Shown here in pieces: positions 54,762-64,000 of a stretch of DNA of 64,000 nt. Source of the stretch: Catonia carolina (Eukaryota > Arthropoda > Insecta > Hemiptera > Achilidae); assembly GCA_035578175.1 (NCBI GenBank), contig JAQMRL010000004.1, forward strand, positions 75,679,901 through 75,743,900. Direction: 5' to 3'. Within the stretch, counting starts at the first letter, position 1. Each line of letters starts with the position of its first letter. The translations under genes and the position numbers were made by a program. Below the pieces are notes generated by a model. The model was not told where the DNA came from. It worked only from the letters and a program-made list of their open reading frames with translations, and searched no databases.

Positions 54762-55613
54762 GTTTTTAGCGATTGGTGTGTGTGTGTGCGTTGTGAACAA
54801 AATACCTCAAGAATGGAGTATCGTACGAAGTTGAAACTCAAAACTGAAGTCAGGCACCAATTTAGGATCTGACACAAACATTTTCATCAAAATCGGTCTA
54901 CCGGAAGTTGTAGATAATTCGTACGATTTTCTCAAAAGTGGCTTCCACAATTTTTTTTCAAATCACCTCATATACCACGTTTTTTATACTCTACTAGATA
55001 GGGTAAGCGCCATCTCTGCTGAAATTCTTGGGGAGGCTGTGTTCTCGCGGTAACAAATGGTTTTTTCTAAGGTTACAAGGCCTTAATATGCATTTTAGGA
55101 TAAAAGTGTTTGAAATTAGAGTTATAATATTTTAGAATTAACAAACTTAACAACTTTTATTTCGAACATTTTTCTACAATGATTGGTTAGCGTCAATTAA
55201 GAGTTTTTCTCTGTAGTAGCCTACTTTTCTCATCAAAATCGGTAAAAGTTGTTTTTTTTTTATAAAGATTGCGGACTTAGTATGTAATTTATGACAGAAA
55301 AGTATTTAATAAAATTCAAAATGACAGGAATAAACTACTACTTCCGGTTAACCGATTTTGATGAAAATGTTTGTGTCTGGTCTTCTAGTAGTACCTAACT
55401 TAAGTTTCAAGTTTCAACTTCGTACGATGTTCTGTTCTTGAGATATTTTGTTGACACACACATACACACACAGCAATCGCTAAAAACATGTTTTTGGGTT
55501 CAGGGGGTCTGAAAACGTGTGTAGATCCGGTGAAAACCCGATTTTGAAAAATCGACATGAAAACAATACTTTCCTTCCTATAAATATATACATTCATATA
55601 GGCAAGAGAAAGT
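54762..55613. repeat. Inverted pair of repeat B parts
   Basis: A forward B piece (54762..about 55318, lacking the outermost end) meets a reversed first part (about 55319..55613, ending CAAGAGAAAGT). Confidence 0.75.
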
Positions 55614-56465
55614 GAAAAAATTGATAATAAATGAGCGAGTGACTGAGGTCTTTCGCATATAAATAAAATAACACAATATGTTAAAGTAATTCTTCTCTTA
55701 TAGGTCTAATGCCTAATAAGGTAATAAGGTACTTACAATGCAGGTAATTTAAATGATTATAACTTTAGTACAAGCGGTCAATTTAAAAACATTCTTTGTT
55801 ACCAGAACTTGTAAACCCATTAATATATTTGTTGACCACAGGTAAAGAAAATAAAATAAAATAAATTTATATTCAAGATTATAAAAATAAAAGTGATTGC
55901 CACGCGTCCAAGTTATGTTTCTTCTAAAATGTTCAGTAATATTTTTACTTATTACTTTATGCCCGTTTCTCATACAGGTACCCTTATATTAAGTCAATGT
56001 ACCAATTTTATTCTATTTAATAAACAGATGTTTCTGAATGTTGAAAAACAAAATAATCGACGCGATAAATTTCCCTAAATTATCAAGAAATAAACAATAC
56101 ACTACGAGTAATTATTCAGAATTGCGACAGACGAAACGTTTATTTGTGTTAGTAAAAATCTAATCAACCGATTTTGATGAATTTTTCATCGATGTCTTTA
56201 TTATAGCCTGGGGAATGTTATAGGTTATACCAGGGCCCGACTTGCACTGCAAGCGGAGCGGACTCCGTTTAACTCGCAATGATTTAACGTCATGCAAGGG
56301 CGGGCACACACTGGATCAAACAAAACTGAGACAGACAGAAACAAACTGTTTAATTTACGCTGATTCGTTTCAGTCCACATTGATAAAACATTTTAAAACG
56401 AAACAAACATTCCCTTCATTATTCGATATCATATCACAGCTTCATGATATCACAGTGTATTTTTG
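55614..56465. other. No recognised feature
   Basis: AT-rich with a GC-richer part near 56230..56320; no gene motif. Confidence 0.5.
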
Positions 56466-56820
56466 TGTTGTTGTTTAGGTCATCAGCTGAAAGGCTGGTT
56501 TGAACCTGTAGAGGTTTTACTAAGTAAAACGAGGAGTGAGGTGGTTTACCATTGCCTTCCTCACTGAATGGAAAAGTATGCTTATCAGCATGCCGGGCCC
56601 TCTGAAAAGCACATACTTTCCACTCTGCAAATGACACCTTCACTTCATTCACCACAGGGTCTGGCTGTATAGTGAAATTCATTACTTTCAGAGGAGGTAA
56701 CTCTGACTAGTGTCTTTTACACCTCTACCTCTTCTGTTCTTAAATGATTCAGTCATTTAATTGGCTGACCATGTGATAAGAAACAGAACTATTTATTTTA
56801 GCCCTGCAACGAACAGATTG
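56466..56820 (-). mobile_element. Repeat A, slightly 5'-truncated
   Basis: Flanked by AGTGTATTTTT-like sequence on both sides (from 56454 and 56821), although part of that match is native to A. Reverse-strand open frame intact (ATG at 56680..56682). Confidence 0.85.
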
Positions 56821-56968
56821 AGTGTATTTTTATAAGTTATTTATACTATAACATTTATATTTAGTCTGGATACTTTGCGAACACAATTTATCATTATGAG
56901 TTCTGATGATGAGATAGACGATTGCGTTCCAGTTTTATATTGGTTTTTGTTAAATTCAAGATCGTTAA

Positions 56969-57294
56969 TAGACCAAGACAATGCGGCAGCTCATTCCGGG
57001 TTATCTGTCAAGAAGTTCCTAGCATCTCAGTGTTATAATATCCACCTTATTCACCAGATCTTGCACTATGTGACTTCTACCTGTTCCCTAAGGTGAAATC
57101 TGCATTAAAAGGGACAAGATTTGAGTCTGTGGAAGCTGTAAAAGAGAAAGCGGCACGTGTTCTAAAGGAGCTGACAGAAGATGACTTCCAGCACTGTTTC
57201 CAACAATGGAAAATTCGCATGGAGCGTATTAGGGATAGAGAAGGAGTGTATATTGAAGTTGACAATAAGTGATTATGTATAAAATTAAAATAAC
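56969..57294 (+). pseudogene. Mariner E3, C-terminal fragment
   Basis: Encodes DQDNAAAHSGLSVKKFLAS, then (shifted) SPDLALCDFYLFPKVK and a C-terminus with EGVYIE, matching E1 and E2. No termini; ends in TAAAATTAAAATA then unrelated sequence. Confidence 0.78.
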
Positions 57295-58112
57295 CGGTGC
57301 TTTTAGCACCGGTGACGTCATTTGCTAGTGACGGTATGTACTCATAACGGCCGGTCATGCGTGTGACCCCTACCGTCTCTTCTATTTACCGTAAACGGGT
57401 TATACCATAAACAAGTTGGGTTGTTTGAGGTGGAGGGGATTTTGTAGAGGCCACCCGATAACGTCATGTCATAATTTCAGAAATTTTTGCTTCATCAGTT
57501 TTTATGAATATCTTCGTTTTACAAATTCGTATTATTACCTACAAAAAAGGGTCATGAAAAGTAATTTGAAATCCGACAGAGCGAGGTAAAACAAAAATTA
57601 AACTTCCCTGGACGATAAATATTTTTGAATAATATTGTCTGCTGTACTAGTAAATGAATTGAAAAAATATCATTTTTAAATCGCTTCAAAAGTTCTAAAC
57701 AAAAGACAAACTAAACAAACGGTGAGTTATTGTGAAAAATAGTAGTATAGAATTGTCGCAAGGGAAACATTTGATAACTATTGAAATTTAATAAATAATG
57801 AATTAAATTATGTAGTGATACAAAAATAGTGGATAAAAACAATCCCAGTACGAAAATAAATAATAAATAACAAAACCATTAATAAATATAAATGAATTTT
57901 AATACAGTAGTACAAGTAAAAATATTATAAATAAAATAAAATATCTAGCTGCTTTAAAAACGGTAGATGAGATTTCAGAGAAATTCAAAACGTGAAATTT
58001 TTCCCAGTCCGTTCATTCTCTCAGTATTACCTATGCATCAGTATTTAGTAAGCCGCACATACACGTTCGAGCAAGTTTTCTGGATGTCGTGAACTCTTTA
58101 AGTTTCTTTTTT
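57295..58112. other. No recognised feature
   Basis: Starts with the small palindrome ACCGGTGCTTTTAGCACCGG; otherwise AT-rich without coding signal. Confidence 0.5.
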
Positions 58113-59042
58113 ACTTTCTCTTGCCTATATGAATATACAGGAAGGAAAGTATTGTTTTCATGTCGATTTTTCGAAATCGACTTTTCACCGGATCTACACG
58201 TTTTCAGACCCCCTGAACCCAAAAAACATGTTTTTAGCGATTGGTCTCTCTCTCTCTCTCTGTGTACGTGTGTGTACGAAATATCTCAAGAACGGAACAT
58301 CATACGAACTTGAAACTGAAGTTACATACCACTACCGGACCCGACACGAACATTTTCATCAAAATCGGTCAACCGGAAGTAGTAGTTTATTCGGGTAATT
58401 TTTCACTTTCTTGCGATTTTCTCAAAAACTGGTCGTACGATTTTTTTAAAAATCGCCTGGTTTACTCAATTTTTGATGCTATACAAGATAGGGTAGGCGC
58501 CATGTTTGCTGAAATTCTTGGTGAGACTGTTTTTATGTAAAAAAGTGTTTTTTTAAGATTACGTCTTTAATATGTATTATAGCGCAAAAATTTATTTAAT
58601 AAAAAATGTAGAGAATTTAAAATTCTACAACTTTTATTTAAAACATTTTTTTGTATAATGCTTAGTTTAGTGGTAATTAGCGATTTTCTGTTTCTTCTCA
58701 CGAAAACGTGTGAAAAATCGTTTTTTTTTTAAATTTCGGCCTTAGGATGCATTTTATGACAAAAGTTTATATAATCAACTTTATAGAAAATTAAAAGATC
58801 TACAACTTTTATTAAAGCATTTTTCTCTACAGAGCCTAGTTTAGCGTGAAAGAGTGATTTTCCGTATTTTTTTAAGGCAAACTGAGATCGATTTTCATTT
58901 TGCGTCTTTCATATATGATTAAAATAAGGTTGTTTTTTGAGGTTAGTTTTTTGTTTATTTCTAATGTTTTATTTCTAATGTTAGGTTTATTGTTAATTAT
59001 TTGCACTGGCAAGAGAAAGTTGTGTGAGTGTTTCACACCAAA
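58113..59042 (+). mobile_element. Repeat B, full-length
   Basis: From ACTTTCTCTTGCCTATATG to GTGTGAGTGTTTCACACCAAA. The microsatellite is CT then GT (58246..58275), unlike other copies. Confidence 0.9.
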
Positions 59043-59048
59043 TTTTTA

Positions 59049-59265
59049 AAATTCCTAATGTGTGAACGGTAATCTGTTCAATTCAGAACAATAAGCAACC
59101 CCATGACCCAATGAGATGAGGACGTTGTGTATGACGTGTACTTGAGGTGTAGCCTTCCTTGTACATATCCAGGCCGACCATTTCTGAGAGAGTATGGTTA
59201 ATTGAATTATAATCATTAAGGTACACCGGTAACCACTGTCTAGTATTCAAATCTATACAAAAAGA
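59049..59265 (-). mobile_element. SINE family H, 3' part
   Basis: Shares TGAACAGATT-, CCCATGACCCAATGAGATG- and TTCAATTAACCATACTCT-type blocks (reversed) with the copy at 23205; the tRNA-like head is missing. Confidence 0.72.
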
Positions 59266-59359
59266 ACTCTTAAAGTGAATTTTTTCTAGCTACTATTTCA
59301 GGTTTTGTTTGTTTAGACAAAACAAAGGAAAGGAACGGTAAATAGGTATTAAACGGTAT

Positions 59360-59754
59360 GTTGTCGCTAAGGTCATCAGCCGAAAGGCTGGTTTGAACCT
59401 CGAGAGGCTTTACTAAGTAAAGCGAGGAGTTAGGTGGTTTACAATTGCCTTCCTCACTGAGTAGAAAAGTACGCTTATCAGCATGCCGGGCCCTCTGAAA
59501 AGCACATATTTTCCACTCTGCAAATGACACCTTCACTTCATTCACCACAGGGTCTGGCTGTATAATGAAATTCATTACTTTCAGAGAAGACAACTCTGAT
59601 TAGTGTCTTTTGCACCTCTACCTCTTCTGTTCTTAAACGATTCAGTCATTTAATTGGCTGATTATTTGATAAGAAACAGAACTATTTATTTTAGCCCTAC
59701 AACGAACAGATTGAGTGTAAATAATTTAACACTCCTCCTGTCTGTTATGGGGAG
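59360..59754 (-). mobile_element. Repeat A reference copy with 13-bp target duplication
   Basis: 395 bp between perfect TATTAAACGGTAT repeats (59347..59359 and 59755..59767). This gives the length of a complete A. Reverse-strand open frame is intact (ATG near 59574). Confidence 0.92.
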
Positions 59755-59794
59755 TATTAAACGGTATAGGTATGTAAATAGGTGTAGTATTGTA

Positions 59795-59987
59795 CAGATT
59801 CAGGCCAACAATTTCTGAAAGAGTATGGTAAATTGAACTTTAACCATCAAAATACACAGATAACCACTAACTATTATTCAAATATATATAAAAGTAACTA
59901 ACTACCTTTACTAGGATTTGAACTACGGAACCTTCGTTTCCATACATCAGCTGTTAAACAGCTGACTTGCGAAGACGACCTTTTATT
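59795..59987 (-). mobile_element. SINE family H copy
   Basis: Body and head in reverse, with CAGCTGTTAAACAGCTG and AGGATTTGAAC (box B region). Mirror image of 60035..60212. Confidence 0.75.
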
Positions 59988-60034
59988 AATAATACAAAAT
60001 TTTGATTCATTTAATAATTTAACGCAACGGTTGG

Positions 60035-60212
60035 TTTGGTGGTCGTCGCCACAAGTAAGCTATACGACAGCTGATGTATGGAGACGAAGGTTCAAATCCT
60101 AGTAAAGGTAGTTACTGGTTACCTGTTTATTTTGATGGTTAAAGTTCAATTAACCATACTCTTTCAGAAATTGTCGGCCTGAGTCTGTACAATACTACAC
60201 CTAATTACATAC
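60035..60212 (+). mobile_element. SINE family H copy, mirror
   Basis: Forward, with GGTTCAAATCCTAGTAAAGG and TTCAATTAACCATACTCT. The palindrome between the boxes is shortened to ACAGCTG. Confidence 0.75.
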
Positions 60213-60227
60213 CTATACCGTTTAATA

Positions 60228-60967
60228 CTGCCCATAACAGACAGGAGGAGTGTCAAATTATATACGTACACTCAACCTGTTCGTTGCAGGGCTAAAATAA
60301 ATAGTTCTGTTTCTTATCACATGGTCAGCCAATTAAATAACTGAATCATTTAACAACAGAAGAGGTACAGTCCAGCCTCTCTTAGTTTGCTCCTAATGTA
60401 AAGAAATAATGACGTCACTGAGCATGCGCATTATATCAAAATGTGTACACGCTGATTAAAAAGTAACAACAAAATACTTTTAAAAGTATTTAAATACAAA
60501 ATACTTTCAAAAGTATTTTTCTAAATGAAATTGTTGGGCCTACATCATATCATGACTGACGTTTTTAGTACTTTAAGTACTTATAATTTAAAAAATAGTT
60601 AACTTAATAGGAATACGACATCCATTAAGTCGCAGACTCTAGCGTGACCCTGTCGTAGGTGGCTTTTGTTTGTTGACAGTAGAAGCAAACAAAGAACGGC
60701 TGAACTGTAGAGGTGTATATGACACTAATCAGATTTATCTCATCGGAAATGAATGAATTTCATTATACAGCCAGACCCAGTGGTGAATGAAGTGAAGGTG
60801 TCATTTGAATAGTGGAAAATATGTGCTTTTCAGTGGGCCCGGCATGCTGATAAGCTTCCTTTTTACTCAGTGAGGAAAACAACGGTAAACCACCTCACTC
60901 CTCGTTTAACTTAGTAATACCTCTACAGGTTCAAACCAGCCTTTCGGCTGATGACCCAAACAATACT
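60228..60967 (+). mobile_element. Repeat A copy split by a MITE
   Basis: A parts are 60228..60367 and 60708..60967. Together they restore AGAGGTAGAGGTG at the insertion point. Confidence 0.88.
60368..60707. mobile_element. CAGT-ended MITE, pogo-like
   Basis: 340 bp, TA on both sides (60366..60367, 60708..60709), ends CAGTCCAGCC and (reversed) CAGTTCAGCC. The inverted match extends imperfectly to GTTTGCT at base 24. The interior has nested ACTTTTAAAAGTATT-type palindromes. Non-coding. Confidence 0.85.
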
Positions 60968-60996
60968 ATTATTATTAGGTATTCCTTTTATAAAAA

Positions 60997-61947
60997 TCTG
61001 GTGTGAAACACTCACACAACTTTCTCTTGCCAGTGCAAATAATTAACAATAAACCTAACATTAGTAATAAAACATTAGAAATAAACAAACAACTAACCTC
61101 AACAAACATAACCTAATTTTAATCATGAGTGAAAGACGCAAAATGAAAATCGACCTCAGTTTGGCTTAGAAATACGGAAAATCACTCTTTCTCTCTAAAC
61201 TAGGCTCTGTAGAGAAAAATGCTTTAAATAAAAGTTGTAGATCTTTTAATTTTCTATAAATTTAATTATATACACTTTTGTCGTAAAATGCATACTAAGG
61301 CCGAAATGTTAAAAAAATCGATTTTTCTTACGTTTTCGTGAGAAAAAAACAGAAAATCGCAAATTACCGCTAAACTAAGCGTTATACAAAAAATTATTTG
61401 AAATAAAAGTTGTAGAATTTTACATTCTCTACAACTTTTATTATATAACGTTTTGCGCTAAAATGCATATTAGAGCCGCAATCATAAAAAGAAAATGTTT
61501 TTACGTAAAAACAGCCTCACGCAGAATTTCAGCAAACATGGCGCCTACCCTATCTTGTAGAGAATAAAAAATGTAGTAAACCAGGTGATTTTAGAAAAAA
61601 TCGTAGGACCAGTTTTTGAGAAAATCGCAAAAAAGTGAAAAATTATACGAATAAACTACTACTTCCGGTTGACCGATTTTGATGAAAATGTTCGTGTCGG
61701 GTCCGGTAGTGGTATGTAACTTAAGTTTCAAGTTTCAAGTTCGTACAATGTTCCATTCTTGAGATATTCTGTTCACACACACACACACACAAACACACAC
61801 AGACACACATACAGACCAATCGCTAAAAACATGTTTTTTGGATTCAGGGGGTCTGAAAACGTATAGATCCGGTGAAAACTCGATTTCGAAAAATCGACAT
61901 AAAAACAATACTTTCCTTCCTATACATTCATATAGGCAAGAGAAAGT
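60997..61947 (-). mobile_element. Repeat B, full-length
   Basis: From TCTGGTGTGAAACACTCA to CAAGAGAAAGT. CA microsatellite 61774..61815. Well preserved. Confidence 0.92.
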
Positions 61948-62386
61948 AAAAAAGGATTACGTTGTAAAAACAGAAATTATTCGAAGAAACGCTACGACAC
62001 ATGGTCGATAAGTACACCGAGCCTGCGTTGAACCTACGATTAACAATATGCACACCGTGTACGGAGGACTTAACTCATAGTATTCACTGTCCGACAGTTC
62101 ATTGTTTATTTTACTATTATTACTTTTTGAAATTTCTTCTATTTTTTATTTATTAAAATTGAACATGTTTGTCAAATGGAAACTGTTCACATGCATATTC
62201 AAACCTTCGGGGGTTTTTGTATTTATTCGTATAATAGTACGTATAGATCAGGAAAGGGTGTGAGGCAACCTTACGTATACAAACCTTTACAAAGCAAGTG
62301 TATATAGTATTTTATGTAGTTTGTTTACTAGAAAGGTTAACACTAAACTCAATATTTACATAACTATCAATGTACATTAAAAAAAA
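61948..62386. other. No recognised feature
   Basis: Nothing recognised between the two B copies. Confidence 0.5.
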
Positions 62387-63211
62387 TCTGGTGTGAAACA
62401 CTCACACAACTTTCTCTTGCCAATGCAAATAATTTAAACAATATAACCTAACATTAGTAATAAAACATTAGAAATAAACAAAAACTAGCCTCAAAAAAAC
62501 ATAACCTTATTTTAATCATGAGTGAAAGACGGAAAATGAAAATCGACCTGTTTGGCTTAAAAATATGGAAAATCACTCTTCCACGCTAAACTAGGCTCTG
62601 TAGAGAAAAATGCTCTGAATAAAAGTTGTAGATCTTTTAATTTTCTATAAATTCGATTATATACACTTTTGTCATAAAATGGTCGATAATGGTTGGTTTT
62701 ATGGTCGAAATCTTTAAAAAATCGATTTTCACGTTTTCGTGAGAAAAAACAGAAAATCGCTAATTACCGCTAAACTAAGCGTTATACTAAAAAATGTTAA
62801 AAATAAAAGTTGTAGAATTGTGAATTCTCTACATTTTTTATTAATATAAATTTTTGCGCTATAATACATATTAAAGCCGTAATTTTAAAAAAACATTTTT
62901 TTTACGTAAGAACATCCTCACCAAAAATTTCAGCAAACATGGTGCCTACCCTATCTTGTAGAGCATAACAAATTTAGTAACCAGGCGATTTTTAAAAAAC
63001 ATCGTAAGACCAGTTATGAGAAAATCGCAAAAAAGTGAAAAATTACACGAATAAACTACTACTTCCGGTTGACCGATTTTGATGAAAATGCTCGTGTCGG
63101 GTCCGGTAGGAGCTTAAAACTTAAGTTTTAAGATTCAAGTTCTTACGATATTCTGTTCGCACACACACACACACATACACACACACACACGCGCGCGCAC
63201 GCACACACGCG

Positions 63212-63250
<39 letters not shown>

Positions 63251-63381
63251 CAATCCCTAAAAACATGTTTTTTGGATTCAGGGGGTCTTAAAACGTTTCG
63301 ATCCGGTGAAAACTCGATTTCGAAGAATCGACATGAAAACAATACTTTCCTTCCTATATATTCATATAGGCAAGAGAAAGT
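62387..63381 (-). mobile_element. Repeat B, full-length
   Basis: Same orientation as the preceding copy. CA/CG microsatellite 63158..63248 of about 90 bases. Confidence 0.92.
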
Positions 63382-63396
63382 AAAAAATTGTTTAAC

Positions 63397-63590
63397 TTGA
63401 TTTCCGGAGACGAAATTCTGTGGTTCAAAATCCTAGTGGTCGTAGTAACTTTCATCCAGATTTGAATTCTAAACAGTGGTTAATCCTGTGTACATTGATT
63501 GTTAGGGTTCAATTAACCATATTTCTCATGAATGGCCGGCCTGAGACTGTACGACACTACACCTCATTTACACACCAACTACTGATATCC
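63397..63590 (+). mobile_element. SINE family H, 5'-truncated
   Basis: From GATTTCCGGAGACGAA, with TCAAAATCCTAGTGG in place of box B, to CACTACACCTCATTTACA. Confidence 0.7.
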
Positions 63591-63630
63591 CAAAAAACCT
63601 GAAATAAGCGTCACAATAACTAAGGTGTCC

Positions 63631-64000
63631 GTTGTTGTTGTTCAGGTCATCAGCTGAAAGTCTAGTTGAACCTCTAGAGGTGTTCCTAAGTAAAACAAGG
63701 AGTAAAGTGGTTTACCTTTCCCTTCCTCACTGAGTGGAAAAGTATGCTTATCAGCATGCCAGGCTCTTAGAAAATAATCTAGTTTTCACCCTGCAAATGA
63801 AACTTTCACTTTATTCACTACAGGGTCTCAGTGTATTATGAAATTCATTGCTCTAAGGGGAGATAAGTCTGAGAGGTGTATTTTACACCTCTACCTCTTC
63901 TGTTCTTAAATGATTTAACAAATAATTGGGCTGACCATGTGATAAGAAACAGAACTATTTTTTGTATCCCTTTAGGCTATTATGTATTGGTATTTATTGC
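63631..64000 (-). mobile_element. Repeat A copy (runs to window edge)
   Basis: Starts GTTGTTGTTGTTCAGGTC. Ends in the CCCTTTAGGCTATTATGTAT extension also found after the copy at 54395, instead of the usual TGCCCATAAC end. Confidence 0.82.

Larger units (their letters stand above)
59347..60967. repeat. Composite inverted repeat of about 1.6 kb
   Basis: The left arm holds repeat A (reverse) then SINE H (reverse). The right arm holds SINE H (forward) then repeat A (forward), with ATTAAACGGTATAGG and CCTATACCGTTTAAT at matching places. The spacer is about 50 bases (59988..60034). The arms differ by a 340-bp MITE in the right A. Confidence 0.85.

Overview
The window looks like a stretch of AT-rich arthropod, most probably insect, nuclear DNA. 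This rests on its many mariner-type transposons, hAT-, piggyBac- and pogo-like pieces, RTE- and Jockey-type LINE fragments, tRNA-derived SINEs, long microsatellites and the lack of compact genes. Hemiptera is a guess from general resemblance. I see no host protein-coding gene, rRNA or functional tRNA. The only intact protein-coding gene is the transposase of one mariner element (12328..13401).

Two dispersed families dominate. Repeat A is about 390 bp. It begins TGCCCATAACAG, ends with a GACCTAAACAACAAC-type tail, and is bounded by 7-13 bp target duplications in several copies, so it behaves as a SINE-like retroposon. More than 25 copies or fragments occur in both orientations, often as inverted neighbours. 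Repeat B is about 0.95-1.1 kb. The motif ACTTTCTCTTGCC lies near one end and its reverse complement near the other. A GT/CA microsatellite lies close to the first end and a GTGTGAGTGTTTCACAC hairpin at the second. This layout resembles non-autonomous Helitron-like (HINE/DINE-1) elements. About 20 copies or pieces are present, some nested and some inverted dimers.

Layout: 0-4.4 kb is a mosaic of A and B pieces with a local duplication and a Jockey 3' end. 4.4-9.3 kb holds B copies and a long inverted-repeat element carrying a deleted mariner (C1). 9.3-13.9 kb has A copies, a PHD-finger remnant and the intact mariner (D). 13.9-18.9 kb has an RTE-like LINE split by a Jockey insertion, a B-in-B nest, an A copy split by a MITE and a SINE, and a 43-bp satellite. 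19-23 kb is a tandem triplication loaded with A and B. 23-34 kb is mostly B, with mariner C2 inside an A copy. 34-44 kb has large palindromes, a TTAA-type MITE interrupted by a LINE, mariner E, and a nest of inverted repeats with hammerhead-ribozyme-like motifs that may derive from a Penelope-like element. 44-64 kb has further A, B, SINE, hAT and mariner copies and a composite inverted repeat of about 1.6 kb.

Nothing here suggests genes acting together. The organising feature is nesting: most insertions sit inside older repeats, and an intact relative elsewhere in the window often gives the empty site. That allows exact element ends and target duplications to be read. The best candidates for something less described are the hairpin-chain 3' end and persistent open frame of repeat A, the Helitron-like structure of repeat B, and the hammerhead-like motifs at 11465..11515 and 41.1-43.2 kb. 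All family names come from reading by eye, without database searches.
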